Of a DNA stretch of 64,000 nt, positions 47,054 through 60,299 are shown piece after piece (the stretch's first letter is position 1; every line of letters begins with the position of its first letter). The translations under genes were made by a program, and so were the position numbers. The DNA lies in contig NC_089221.1 in the NCBI RefSeq assembly GCF_963924675.1, positions 91,141,835 through 91,205,834 on the forward strand, read 5' to 3'. Source of the stretch: Phocoena phocoena. Lineage: Eukaryota > Chordata > Mammalia > Artiodactyla > Phocoenidae. The notes under the pieces were generated by a model. The model saw only the letters and a list, made by a program, of their open reading frames with translations, ran no database searches and was not told the origin of the DNA.

Positions 47054-48379
47054 TTCTCCTGCCACATTTTCAGTCTTCAGTCCTGCTGCTCTCCAGAAGT
47101 GTCCACTTTTAATCTTTTTTTTTTTTTCTGGTGACTGCCATCAAAATTCTACCCTATGTATTTATGCCTCCGTTACTGGATTTATCAACTTTTGACAATA
47201 CCTTATGACTTTCCATTAGGAATGATGAAATATCTTAGCTCATTTAGTTTTTCACTTAACTTTTTCTACTCCTATTTTATTATTATTATTTTATTCAATG
47301 GCATGGTAACTTAGAAGTTAACTTTTTTTGCTACAACATTCCAGTGTGAGGTAGTTTCCCTCCATTTGTGTGGTGTCCCTTCAGTCTTGTGGTTCTATCA
47401 TCCCAGAGATCTTCACTGTCCTCTGCATGTAGCCAGGAGAAAGAAAAAAGAGTGTGAAAAAGCCACACTCAGTTCTCAAAAACCTTGGCCTGGAAGGAAC
47501 ATACACATTACTTATGATCTCATGACACTGGCAAGTGCTAGTGGTACAGCCACACCAAGAGGCAGAAGACACGAGCAAGGAGATATAGTCCTAGCCTGAA
47601 AGCTGCTTCCCCAAGATAACTCTGTGGAAGGGGAAGCATAGATTTTGGTGAACAGCTAAATGTCTCTGTCCTCATTTATTCAGTAATAGTAAATCTTTTA
47701 TTGGTATCTTATATAATTTTCATTGCTATGCTAGATCCATATTTCTTCATCCTCAGCTTTAGAGTAGCTCTTAAATTTACAATGTTTAAGAGAATGACAA
47801 TTATGTAAACTTCCTTCATCTTTTCCCCTTCACCTTGAACCTCCCAACTGTCACCAAAACTAGCATTACTTTTACATTTTATAGGATTTTAAATTTTATA
47901 TTATATTCTATAGATACACTGTATTTACATCTTCTGGGCTTGTCTAGGCTGATTCTAAAACTTACAAAGCAGTAACTTAAGAAGCAAGTATGTGATTAGA
48001 TATTTAATGTGCAAAGTACTAATCCTGTGCACCTTGAGGAGAAAGTTGTAGGTCTTTGGTCAATTGATTCTTTCTTTTTACATGTCATCAAATGCTCAAA
48101 ATCAGGCCACCCTTAAATTTGCTTCATACTGAGATCGCATTTTCCTTGTGTAGTTTTGAGTATACCTTGTATTTTCTTTGAATTCCTTTTCTCTTGTTGA
48201 CAAGTTTAGGACTTCACCTTACTACTAAGATCATTCAGCTTCTTATTCACAAGATGTGGGTAATGGGGTCCATTTTCTTCTCTTTATTTTTCTTGGTACT
48301 ATGTGACTTCCTTAGAACTCTGGGATGGCTCCCTTAGTTTGCTATATAACTAACTTTCTAGATTTTCTTTTGCTTTTTA
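47054..48379. other. Unique sequence
   Basis: No gene. A T-run at about 47117-47128 is the only simple repeat. The frame at 47366-47599 has no known domain. Confidence 0.4.
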
Positions 48380-49130
48380 TTCTAATTTAAGTCTATTTCT
48401 ACTTAGATCTCATTTCTTCTTTTTTTTCTTGAGTTCCTTTTTTCATTTTAATTCAATAATACTTAAGCATTGTCGGGTTTGTTTCAAAAAGAGTGAATTG
48501 TTTGTCTGTTTCAAAAGAGTAAATTGTAGAAAATTTTCTGACATCTGAAAAAGGCTTTTACTTTGACAACCTATTGACAGTTTGGTTAAGTTGAAAATTC
48601 TATGTTCATTTTCTTTTCTTTCCTCTTTGAAGACATTTCCCTTTTTTTCCCCCCTAACATTCATAAGGCTGATGTGAAGTCCAAATCTCATTACTTTTGG
48701 GGCGATTTGTTTTAGGCTCTGGGTGGTTTTAGGATGGTCCCTTTTTTATCTATAGTGTTCTGAAATTCTGTGAGGCTCTAAAATTTAGATAAGTGTATTT
48801 TAAGTGTTGATTACTTTTTAAAAATTACACTCATTGTAGTTTTCATCTTTAAGAACCCTTTATTTGAAGCTTCTCCTTTTTGTATCAGCTTTTAAAAATA
48901 CGGTTGCAATGTCTATTCACATCATTTACAGAGTGCGAGGTATAATTTTTTACAAGTTCTCTTCTGCTTCTCAATATATCTCTACTTTATACAGTGTCAC
49001 TTAATCTATCTGTGCATATTGGGCTTTCTATTTTTTGCTATATATTTTTTTCCAAATGACTCATGGTCCTTATTTTTCTGTTTTGTTAATAAATGAAGGA
49101 CTGGGTTTATTAATTTTGTTTCCTCTACAA
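48380..49130 (-). mobile_element. Possible HAL1 or old L1 ORF1, antisense
   Basis: The + strand order (gtttgtttcaaaaagagtga, ctgacatctgaaaaaggctt, tgacagtttggttaagttga, then a T-rich 'tttaggatggtccctttt' block) resembles reverse HAL1 or L1M ORF1. Identity is low. Confidence 0.35.
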
Positions 49131-49189
49131 ATCAATCTGTCTGCTTTGACAGCCAGCCTCCTGCCTGATTGGGAGCACTGTCTTTGAAT

Positions 49190-49960
49190 GTTTTGTAGGT
49201 GGGGTTTATTTCTGTGCCAGTCAGGATACAATCAGGAGGTAAAAACAGCCCCACTTATTTTAAGAAAGATTATTTAATATAAAGAATTATTAACCAGATA
49301 TTATAGAACTAAAAACGCAAATTGAGAATACTGACTTATCACAAAGGTAATAACTACAGTAAGCAGTTATGACACCTAAGCGTTGGGGGAAGAAAAAGAT
49401 GAAGTTGGAATTATTACAACTTAGATACGTGCAGGGCAGATCCTGTGGCACTGAGGCTTACATGTCTGAGGAAGGAGCACTGCTTGTTTAGTACAGGTGC
49501 TTCGAGAGCTCAGAAGAAATTTCTGGGAGCTGGGATTCAGAGGAGGAAGCACTCCTCAGCTTGTTCTGGTGCTTTAGAAGCTCAGAGGAAGGCTGTGTGA
49601 CACCAAAATCCAAAATGTCTGAGGAGGGGATTTAGCACAGCTGGTGTTGAAGTCTGAGGGGACACAATAAAGTTGATTTCTCTGAGTGTTAGAAAAACTG
49701 CAAACTAAAACTGACAGCTACTACTGGAAAAAAACTGCTGCAGTCCAGGTGAAGCGCTGCTGGGATGATGCCACCAGAAATCCTTCTACAGTCTCCACTT
49801 AATGCCCCCTATTGGCAGAGCCTAACGGGAAATAAGCCAACAAAGGAGAAACGTGGTTTGCAATACCAGTTCCAGTACCACAAAACAGAGTGGAGATGGG
49901 TGGATTTGAAGCCAAGAGATAACAGCTCAATAACCTGGACAATTTAGAGCAGCTGTTTCT
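49190..49960. other. Old interspersed repeat of uncertain family
   Basis: The start (gtgccagtcaggatacaatc, aggaggtaaaaacagcccca) and end (cccctattggcagagcctaa, then ggagaaacgtggtttgcaat) are patterns I have seen repeated in mammalian genomes, but I cannot name the family. No coding content. Confidence 0.3.
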
Positions 49961-51544
49961 TGGCAAATCTCATTCACTTTCATGCCGAAATAAAATATTT
50001 CATACCAAAATAGCCTAGGTCTCACTTTAGAGACTCTAGCCCCCTTTAAACTGTACATATGTTATGTCCACTCTATTTACTGCCACAACTGCCCTCTCTA
50101 TATGTCTACAAGGATGGGAGTGGTGGACTACATGCAGGACATTGCAGTTCAGGATATAGTTTTTGAAATAATAACCTCAATTTTCACTGTCCCACAACAC
50201 AATCCTAATCCTCACACCTGCTGATTCTTTGTGGTCCCTCTAGGATACAGATTGGTTTTCATTTCTGCTCATATAAGGAACACCTACTTCATTTGCCTTA
50301 GGCCTTCAGACTCTCTAGTCTAATCTACTGATGTCCTACACTTCCTGTTAATTCTACTGTGGATGTGTTTCCTTCGGTGCATTTTCATGTTCACTGCAGT
50401 GGGATTCAGGAGGGAGGATCAATAAATGTGTGTGCTCCGTCTGTCATGGAGAACTGGAATCCAAACCAATGTCTTTTCAAGGACACAGACACTTAACTGT
50501 TCTACAAAAATATTTGCTTGTGGTTGCTTATTTTATTATTTGTCATTTAAACTAGATCTATTAGGAAAATTCTGAAGTGCCATTTAAATTCTAAAACTCA
50601 ATATCATTTGATAATATATTATGGTAGTAAGGCAAGCGGGATCATAAAAGACACCCAATCTAGCTTATCATTTTTGGGTTTTGCTCTTATCTTTACAAAT
50701 AAAAAGTAGCATGAGTAAGTAGCTCTATGTTCATCAACTATGATTTTTGTATTTTTATGACCTTCAGGTCATATCAAAATGCTATGCCCGTCTACGCCTT
50801 TACTAGATTCCATTGTAATTTGGGCAAACGAGTCTGAATTAGAAAATGAAACCACCAAGTGACTCACATTAAATAGCTCACATTCCATTCAATTCCTTAC
50901 AGGAGTGTAGAATGGAGCCAAATTTGAACGTATGAATGCTTAACAGGAAGCAGTATAAAATGCATTCCTTTACCTGATCATGGCAGAAAAGTCATTAGGA
51001 ATATTTTTCTGAATACCAGTCAGATTTATTTGATTTTATTGAAACTATTAGTTAATCTTCCAGTTATTTGGACCCTTTCAAAGAGCTATCAGAGACATAA
51101 TTGATCTATAAGAATAATACGGGAATGAAGTAACTTCAATAGATAAATTTTGACGTAGGTTAGGAAATTCAGCCCACATCACTATAGTGTCAGAAATTTT
51201 AACTTATTTGTCCATGGTAACATAAAAGTTCTAAAAATGGTTACTACTTTCCTTCTGCCATAATCAACCTAATTTTAAACATTAATTACAGCTTTATCCC
51301 CCAACAAAAATATAATATCTTTAAGCAACTTGGGCAACCCAATTTGCCATGTAAGACAAGTGTCTGGCTCCAACTTTTCCCAAGTAAGACAAAGGCAAAA
51401 ACTAGTATTAAGAGACAAAGACTATGATAAGTAATAATTAATATAATAGAATTAGAAACCAATGATGATTTTTACTAAAGAAATAGGTATATTTTTGTGA
51501 GTTTTGCTAAAGTTATTAAAATTCCTGAATCCATACACTAAATT
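49961..51544. other. Unique sequence
   Basis: No gene or repeat recognised. Confidence 0.45.
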
Positions 51545-51770
51545 GCCTGATTTTGATCCCCAACTTTGCCATTACTAGCTGTGTGTCCTTAGGCAAATTA
51601 CTTAACATCTTCCTACCTCAGTATCCTCATCTTTAAAATGGGTATAATATAATAATAATACCTGAGTGCTAGGGCTATTGTGATGATTGCATGAATTAAT
51701 CAAATAAGCACTTAAAACAATACCTGGAATATGGTGAGGAGCACACAGTAAATATTAGCTGACTATCATG
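51545..51770 (+). mobile_element. MIR SINE
   Basis: The MIR core is clear: ttactagctgtgtgtcctta, ggcaaattacttaacatctt, cctcatctttaaaatgggta, and a late ggctattgtgatgattgcat. Confidence 0.85.
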
Positions 51771-54700
51771 ATGGCAATGATGACGATGATGCTACTAAAT
51801 TTTCAGCCCATTAAATATTACAGTTCTAAATCAAGATTTAAATACCGTTTTGGGGTCTAACTGATATTCAAGTGTTGAAAATAAAGTTGATGATCATGAT
51901 ACAGTGCTTATGAATTCTGAGATGGACTATGGGTATTGTGTAGGCAGTCACTGACCATTCATTACATTGATGACAATCCAGGCTGGGAAATACAAGGTTT
52001 TTAAAAATTGCTCCAAAATGCCTCATCTTATTTGTCCATTTAGCTGCCACTTCAATTTGGGCAGAAATGAGAAAAACTACTGCAAAGAATACATTGTGGA
52101 AAAGGAAAGTGAAATTTAAGATAAGGTGAGTTTGTTGGACTATTTAGGTTCAAACCTCAATATTTCAATTTCATACAAAAAGTTAAGGCTGTGAATTATA
52201 CTGATCCCACTCTGAGCATTAGTATTCTTTCAAGTTATCTTTCTAAAAGTGGCCATAAATTGAAATCCAGTCTTTTTCTGGGAATGATGAAAAATTGGTG
52301 CTTTACTTTAAAACTTACAGATTCTAAACTACTTGTGTATAGGTACTGGGTATTACTCAATTAAATAAGTATTAAGTACTTTATTTACATGGTTTCCCAG
52401 ACATAGAGAGATAATCTAAATGATTTAGATCCAGGGAAGAGCAAAATCAATAAGGACTGCTAAGGTCAGAAAGAAGAGAAATGAAGCTTGAGTTGTGCTT
52501 TAGAGGGTGGGTAGATAGTTGTAGAGACCTGGAGATGGAATTTGAGATCTTGGGACCAGAATGAGTAAAATATCTGAGTGAGTATAAGGAACAATGAGAA
52601 GCCTAGGGAGAGTTTGGGATGGTGTAGAGGTGAGGTGATGAGCAGACACTGAGATTCTTGATCTAATATTATAGGCAAGTCAGAGGCGGTCAAAACAAGG
52701 GATTAAGAAGGTGAAATAAAACATTTAGGATAATTCATTTGGTTAACTAAGCAAAAAACTGAGGACAAGAAGTCCAAGAATGAGAATCCTATCAAAAGTG
52801 TGATAATTTAAAGGCTTTGGTTGGGCTAGAAAGGGAGGGATAGAGAGTTTGCAGAAGGAAATAGAGAAATATATTACGTAACTAAACATAGAAAGGAATT
52901 GCTGAGATTTGAGCATGGTTGTTATTGACAGAAGTGGGACAGTTAGAGAGACAGCAGATTTGTTGGTCTAGATAGTAAGCTCCTTTTTGAATTAGATAAA
53001 TTTTAAGTGACATGTGCCTGTTGAAATATAAATGTCCTGAAGACAAAAGATTTTTTTTTCTTATGCCTCTCAGCATGTAGCTTAGAGCTACAAGCATAAG
53101 CAGTAACGATACTTAGATAATATTTATTTTAAAAAACTAATTTGAAGATTTTTATTTGAATTGTGACATTCTGTCATTATGTGCATAATTTGCATCATTA
53201 AAATGGATTTCTTTTGTGTAAAAATTGAGTAGCCTGTAAACTAATATGCCACTAAGGAATCATTTAATTCCTTATTTTATCAGATTGAGCTTCTTCCATA
53301 CCCTTCATATGAAATAATTTCCAGAGACATCACAATTTACACCTACATTCAAGGTTCTAAGATTGCATTCTAACCATTTCTCTCCTGACCATGAAAGAGT
53401 AAAGAGTTTAGCGCTGGACTTAACCGCCTCACATAAATAGCTGTAAATTTACTAAACAATTCACTAAACAATTTATGACATGTCTTAACTGTCTAGACAA
53501 AGAATTGTTGCAGTGACATGCAGTGACAGTTTTGGGATTCTAGATTGTTTTCCTATAATACTCATCAGGACATGGTTTTTAATAATTATGTCTCGTGACA
53601 TAACTGTGAAGAGGTTCCAATGATATCAGACTGTCAGACACAATACAGCATTAGAACTCTATTTAAAGTTTCCTTCAGAAGAAGCATCCTATCATCTTGC
53701 CAGCATGGTGATGTTATATATTACTAGTAGTCTAAGCTTGTAGTACATGAATCCTTTGATTTTCTTATGGTCAACTAGCTTGATAACGCCAAATAACATA
53801 AATTATTGTCATGCGGAAATCATAAGCTATTTAATAGAATCTAAAATCTGTTACTGTATGTGGGAAAACTTTCCAACAATTCCGTGTCTAGACAATTAAC
53901 ACATGTAATAAATCAGTTAAGTTGGCATAAATCTCACAGTGACGCAAGGAATAAAATGCCCTATGAAAAAAAAATAGTTGACAAATCTTTTCCATTACTG
54001 ACGTTAAGGAATTGATGACTTACCCTAATACATCTGGAATTAAAGGTTTAAGCACAAAGTCATTAAACCACTGCTTTAAAAACTGTCTGATTAGAACAAT
54101 TTAATCTGACCGTATTTGAGTGCTTAAGAATATACAAATCAGAGTATGATTTAGATCCACGGATATTCAGACCAAATCACCTATGGCCAATACTAAGCTC
54201 CAGAGCATGGACGTTCTCCCTGATGATAATTTTTAATGAGGTATATCCCTGATTCTTTTAAGAGGATGGTTCTTCCATTTGTAAATTTAGCAAAACATTT
54301 TAGTTGAGGCATTTTTTCCTGTTTGTAGTAATTCTTGGATCAAGTATTTTCATTTGCATATTATTCGAGAGAAATAGCACTTACTTTCATTAGTTACATT
54401 TACCTCACTTCAGTTTCAAATGCTGTTTCTCTGAGCCATCTGAAAGTTTCTGTTCACCTTATCCACCTTATTAATTGAGATGTCTAAGTTTCCAGTCATG
54501 ATACCCTTCTCAGGTTATGGCTACTGCACTTGTCCATTTACCATCAAAACCAGACAGGTATGAAGAAGAATTCTGTGGATAATTTTGTGGATTATGTAGC
54601 CACAAAACATACACTTCCCTATTCCCACTATGTAAAAGCAGCCCTACTTCAGGGTCAATATTTCAATGTGAATTACTCTGCCAGCATGGGGTCTCCTTTA

Positions 54701-54833
54701 ACCTCCAACATTCTAGGTCAGAAGCATGAAGTGTGAAGAGGCATGACATCTGCATTTTATTCTGAAATAATTCAGGAAAAAAATTCTCTTTTTCTCTTTT
54801 CTGTAAAGTTTGTGGTTGTTTCACACACACACA
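51771..54833. other. Unique sequence, no gene recognised
   Basis: About 3 kb without a confident repeat or gene. 52.4-52.75 kb has a weak L2-antisense feel (ggagacctggagatggaatt-like blocks) that I do not call. Frames at 52466-52693, 52882-53097 and 54530-54736 have no known domain. Confidence 0.4.
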
Positions 54834-54835
54834 TA

Positions 54836-57800
54836 CAGTTGACTCTCGAATAACATGGGTTTGAACTGCATTGCTCCACTTATACATGGATTTTTCTCAA
54901 TAAATATATTGGGAAAATTTTTGTTCTGCATAATTTGAAGAAAACTCACAGACGAACCACATAGCATAGAAACATAAAAAAATTAAGAAAATGTTATGTA
55001 TGTCATGAGTACATAAGATATATGTAGATACTAGTCCATCATTTATTACCATAAAATATGCACAGATCTATTATAAAAGTTAAAATGTATCAAAACTTAT
55101 GCACACAAACACTTACAGACCGTACACAAGGTCTTTCACAATAGACATGTAAAAAAACCATAAAGATGCAGTACTAAATCATAACTTAATAAAATTAACT
55201 ATAGTATATACTGTACTACTGTAATAATTTCATAGCCACCTCCTGTTGTTATTGCTATGAACTCAAGTGTTATGAGTATCTGCTTAAAACACCATGTGAT
55301 GCTAATCATCAAAGTGAGCAGTTCGTCTCTCCAATAAATTGTGTGTGGCAGTAAAAAGTGATCTCTCACAGTTCTTGCATATTTTTCATTGTGTTTAGTG
55401 CAACACTGTAAACCTTGAATAACACCTTGGGACCCATATGAATTGCCACTAATGATGCTGGAAGTACTCCTAAGAAGCAGAAAGAGTCGTGACATTACAA
55501 GAGAAAGTTGAATTACTTGATATGTACTGTAGCTTGAGGTCTGCAGCTGCAGTTGCCAGCTATTTCAAGATAAATGAATCCAGCCTAAGAACCAATGCAG
55601 AAAAAAGAAAAGGAAATTTGCGAATCCATCACTGCAGGTACACCAAGAGGCAGGAAAGCCTTGCATTTTTTTTGTGAAATACCTTCTTATCTCATATTGA
55701 AAATGTGAGAGCAGGATTGCTAAAAGAAAGGCATACGTATAGACTATAATATGATTCAACAAAAAGTGAAGTCATTATACGACAACTCAAAACAAAAGGA
55801 AGGTGAAAGATCTAAAGCTAGAGAATTTAATACCAGCAAAGGCTGGTTTTATAATTTTAGAAAGAAGTTTGGTTTAACAAATATAAAGATAACAGGTGAA
55901 GAATTCCCAGATGTTATTAAGAAAGCCATTGAGGAAAAAGAATATCTGCCTGAATAGGTTTTTAATGAAGACAAATCTGCCCTATTTTGGAAAAAAACAA
56001 ATGTCACAAAAGACATTTATTAGTAAGGAGAAGAAGTGAGTACCAGGATTTAAGCAGGAAGGGATAGATTAAGACTGTGTTTTGTGCAAATGCAGTTGGG
56101 TTTATGATCAGGATTGCTCTTATCTATAAAGCTGCTAACTCTCAAGCCTTGAAGGTAAAAGATAAACACCAGCTGCCAGTCTTTTATTTGTACAACAAGA
56201 AGGCCTGGACAATGAGAACCCTTTTTCTGAATTGGTTCAACCAATCCTTTGTTCTTGAAGTCAGGAAGTACCTTGCCAGTAAGGGACTGCCTTTTAAAGT
56301 TCTTTGGATTTGGGGCAATGCCCCTGGCCACCCAGAACACTGTGAGTTCAACACTGAAGGCTCTGAAGTGGTCTTTTTGTCCCCAGACACAATGTCTCTA
56401 ATTCAGCCTCTAGAACACGGGGTCATAAAGAGCTTTAAGGCTCATTACACATGGTACTCTATGGAAAGGATTGTCAATGCTGTGGAAGAGAACTCTGATA
56501 GAGAGAATGTTGTGAAAGTCTGGAAGGATTACACCATTGAAGATGTCATATTTTTTATAGAAAAAGCTGTGAAAGCCATCAAGCCCAAAACAATAAATTC
56601 CTGTTGGAGAAAACTGTGTCCAGATATTGTGCATGACTTCACAGGATTTACAACAGAGCCAACCAAGGAAATTATGAAAGAGATTGTGGATACGGCAAAA
56701 AAAAATAAAAAAGGCCGGGGGGAAGGGTTTCAGGATATGGATCTTAGAGAAATTCAAAAGCTAAAGGAGATCACAACAGAGGAATTAACAGAAGGCGACT
56801 TAACGGACATGCATGCTTCCAAACCACTGCCAGACAAGGAGGAAGAAGATATAGAAGAGGCAGTGTCAGAAAACAAATTGACATAATCTGGCAGAAGGGT
56901 TCTGGTAATTCAAGACTGCTTTTGACTTCTTTTACAACATGGACCCTTCTTTGATGTGGGCACTGAAACTAAAGGAAATGGTTGAAGAAGAATTGGTACC
57001 GTATAGAAACATTTTTAGAGAAATGAAAAAGCAGTAACATCAGACAGAAATTATGATGTATTTCCATAAAGTTACACTGAGTGTGTCTGCATCTCCTGCC
57101 TCCTCTTTCCCCTCCTCCACCTCTTCCGCCTCTGCCACCCCTGAGACAGCAAGACGAACCCCTCCTCTTTCCTCTCCTCAGCCTACTCAACGTGAAGACA
57201 GTGAGGATAAAGACCTTTATTATGATCCACTTCCACTCAATAAATAGTAAATAGTCATCATGCCATACAGTTAATAAATATATTTGTTGTATATGTGTGT
57301 GTCTTTATGTGAAAATCTAATAACTGTACAGCAAGACTGCACGACATGTTTTTGTGTCAGCAGCAACATTGCTTAAGTATTCATCATGTAGAACATCATG
57401 TGCAAGACTTGTATTGAAGTGGATAGCCTATCCTTACATAGGCATAAGGTGAGTGATATTTAATATAAAATTAACAACGTGTTAGTTTTCTTACTGTTTT
57501 ATAAATTTGCTTTTAAAAATGAATTACCATACAGTATGCCTCTCCCTCTCATGATTGGAGAAACTGTATATCATCACAGGTAAGTGGATTTTTTTAATGT
57601 TTCCAGTACTGAACTATGAATATGGTTGTAATAATGTATGTCATAAAAATTTGATAGTGATTTAGTCATTAGTGTATAGGCTATACCATCATGAAACACT
57701 AGTATGGATTACACTAGCTTACCATAAAGCAATCGTACTGCTTCTTCATTATCAATGCATGAATCATTATACCTATAAATATGGATTCCTTTTTCACATT

Positions 57801-58207
57801 ATCTTTTCACTTTTGATGTCTAGTACTACTAATACAATATAACATCTACAGTGCTTTGTATCATATAAGACAATATTGATATAGGTACTGACAGATGATT
57901 CATCCTGTAAACAGATGATGTAAAAAAAACTTATAGTAACAATAAACACAGTTTAATACTGTAAATATATTTTCTCTTATGATTTTCTTAATAACATTTT
58001 TCTCTAGCTTACTTTATTGAAAGAATACAGTATATACTACATTTAACATACAAAATATGTGTTAACTGACAGTTTATGTTATCGGTAGGCTTTCAGTCAA
58101 CAGTAGGCTATTAGCATTTATGTTTTGGGAGAGTCAAGTTATGCTTGAATTTTCAACAGTGTGGGGGGTCGTTGCCCCTAAATCTTGCATTTTTCAAGGG
58201 TCAATTG
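54836..58207 (+). mobile_element. Tigger-family DNA transposon, end to end
   Basis: The 5' end cagttgactctcgaataaca and the 3' end ttttcaagggtcaattg form imperfect terminal inverted repeats. A TA dinucleotide flanks both sides (54834-54835 and 58208-58209), which is the target duplication of pogo/Tc1-mariner elements. Inside are a noncoding leader of about 650 bases, a broken transposase and a noncoding tail of about 960 bases. The terminal sequences look like the Tigger3/MER8 group, but the subfamily is my guess. Confidence 0.92.
55489..57247 (+). pseudogene. Tigger transposase (pogo superfamily DDE), dead
   Basis: The enzyme would cut and paste its own transposon. The N-terminus (MTLQEKVELLDMYCSLRSAA, 55489) is the centromere-protein-B-like helix-turn-helix. 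A second DNA-binding helix block follows at 55751-55957 (EFNTSKGWFYNFRKKFGL). The DDE catalytic domain runs from about 55958 to 56640. A stop at 55955-55957, two more after DIY near 56021-56026, and at least two frameshifts break it. The longest frame is 56077-56886 (269 residues). Of the catalytic acids, the first (GAC 55970-55972, FNED) remains. The second is Gly (GGC 56314-56316, WGNAPGHP where DNAPGHP is expected). The third is Glu (GAA 56413-56415, QPLE for QPLD). The C-terminus is an acidic stretch, then a Ser/Pro-rich tail (57053-57247) ending in a stop. It resembles the domesticated TIGD1 family but is not an intact gene. Confidence 0.9.
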
Positions 58208-58209
58208 TA

Positions 58210-58580
58210 TATATTATAAAAGCAAATGTGGATGTCTTGTGGCCTCCTCTATTTTTTGAGAGTTTGTATAAGACTATTATCATTTCTTCTTTAATATTTG
58301 TATAAGATTATTATTATATGATAGAATTCACCAGAAAAACTAGGAGTCTGGAGGCTACTTCTGAGTAAGGTTACTGGTTTTGAATTCAATTTCTTTTTTT
58401 TTTTCTCCACTGGATTCAATTTATTTAATAGATACAGTACTATTCAGATTATATATTTCATATTCTGTCAGGTTTGGTAGTTGAGTTTCTCAAGAAATTT
58501 GTCCAGTTCATCTAAGTTTTCAAATATATTGGTAGAAAGTTGTTTATACTCTTTTCTTATTATCCTTTTAGTGTTCTGCA
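58210..58580 (-). mobile_element. Old L1M fragment, ORF2, antisense
   Basis: The + strand reads atttcttctttaatatttgt, gatagaattcaccagaaaaa, ttcaatttatttaatagata, then atttgtccagttcatctaag. This is the reverse of ORF2 upstream of the reverse transcriptase core. Confidence 0.75.
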
Positions 58581-58639
58581 TTATGGACAATTAAGGCATA
58601 TAGCCTCTTTCGTGGATGTCCCTGAGAGTGTTAAAAGAA

Positions 58640-60070
58640 AATTCTCGCAGTGGACAACATTCTGACTGTTCATTTTATCTGACAGGAGAGATGACCAGAA
58701 TTATACTTTTATAATAATTCATGAGCAAGGACTGATGGCTTGGCTGGGAGATTAGACTTGAGAGGAGCATGGCTAGATAAATGATGAAAAGGAGACCTGA
58801 GGAAATGCTACGTGGAAGAAACTTTCCAAGTGTGTACAGACTGTGAAGATATTTCTGAATGCTCACCAAACAGTAATCTGAACAAAGCTTCATCTTAATA
58901 ATCAGGTGGACAAGATAATCTTTTCTGTGGATATAAATCAGTCTCATTCCCCAGCTACCCCTGTACTTGATAAGTGGCTGATGAATAAATGGGCCATGCA
59001 AGCATACTCAGAAGTTATGTATGGGCTCATCAAATTATTTCCTACTCACTAAGGCTGATTTGGCTATAGCCACTGCTGAGTCCCTAATCCCCCAATAACA
59101 GAAAGCAACAATGAACTCTTGATATGGCATGATTCACCAGGGGAACCAGTAGCAGATTAATTACATCAGACCATTTCCATCACTAAAAGGACAACACTTT
59201 GTTCTCAGTGGAGTAGATATTTACTCTGAAAAGGATTTGCCTTCCCTGACCATATTACTTCTGCCAAAACCACCAACCATAATCCCACAGAATGTCTTCT
59301 TTACTGTCATGTTATTCCACACAGAGTTGTTTCTAACCATGGAACTCGTATTTCAGCAATTGAAATATGGCAATCAGCTCATGCTTAGGAAATTTATCAT
59401 GTTCCTTGTCACTCTAAACAGATGACCTGTGTCAACAGTGAGATATCTTAAAAACTGAACTGTGGTGCCAGCTTGGAGGAAACACTTGAGGGGCTGTAGT
59501 AATGTCCTCCATAATAGAGTATATTTTCTGAATCGATGACCATTTTTGTCCTTTTTCTCTCATGGTCAGGATTTAAGAGGCTTAGAGTTAAGACTAGACA
59601 CGGGAGTGGTTTCCTGTCCTCACAGCTCTAGACTCTGCTTGTTTAGAGGTCTTAATTCACAAAGATATAATGTTTCTTCTACCAAGAAAGGTAATATTGA
59701 TTCCATTAAACTAGGAGATGATATTGCCACCTGGTGGATTTAGAATACTCTTGTTAATGAACCAACGGGTCAAGAAGGGGTTATTTACTGGCTAGGGTAA
59801 TTGATCCTGACTGCAGAAATGATGATAGGTTGCTATCACACAACAAGGGCAGGAGAAACTGTGTCTGCAGTGCAGAAATTCTCTGGATCTACTCTTAATA
59901 CTTCCATATTTTGTGGTGCAAATTAAGGGAAAATTAAAATACCCATTACAGGCATGAATGCTAATGGAACAACCCTTCAGGGATGAAAGCTTGGGTCACC
60001 TCTCACAAGACAATAAACTATAACCAACCGAAATTACAATAATGAGAACTTGAGATGTTATGAATATTTC
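58640..60070 (+). pseudogene. ERVL pol remnant (integrase to dUTPase)
   Basis: A second decayed class III endogenous retrovirus piece. The integrase zinc-binding stretch is recognisable near 58860-58990 (NNQVDK-like codons and the block parallel to 29963-30645). The core follows near 59160-59400. The segment from about 59560 to 60010 corresponds to the dUTPase at the end of ERVL pol (ttactggctagggtaattga, then gggatgaaagcttgggtcac). Stops and frameshifts are present throughout. No LTR or other genes of the element were seen. It is non-coding. Confidence 0.75.
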
Positions 60071-60299
60071 TTATGTCAGGATGAGTATAATTGCATATAT
60101 ATTAACAAATTTTTCTTTATTCTCTCTCCTATTCCTTTGCTAGCTAACATAAAATATGTTGTATTTATGATATATATATTACCTATACCACCCCTAATAT
60201 ACAATGCTTTAAATGCTCATATCTTTTAAACAGATTAAGAAGATTAAGCAGATTAAGAAAGAATATATAATAATTTACATTGCTCCACATATTTAATAC
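60071..60299. other. AT-rich join of uncertain origin
   Basis: AT-rich DNA between the ERVL relic and the next L1M. A small repeat of gattaag occurs near 60233-60262. It may hold the decayed ERVL end. Confidence 0.35.

Noticed and set aside
52390..52770. Possible antisense L2 piece
   Set aside because: The resemblance is limited to short generic phrases; not enough to call.
56077..56886. Longest open frame in the window (269 residues) as a possible host gene
   Set aside because: It is an internal piece of a broken Tigger transposase, with stops and frameshifts on both sides and a lost catalytic Asp.
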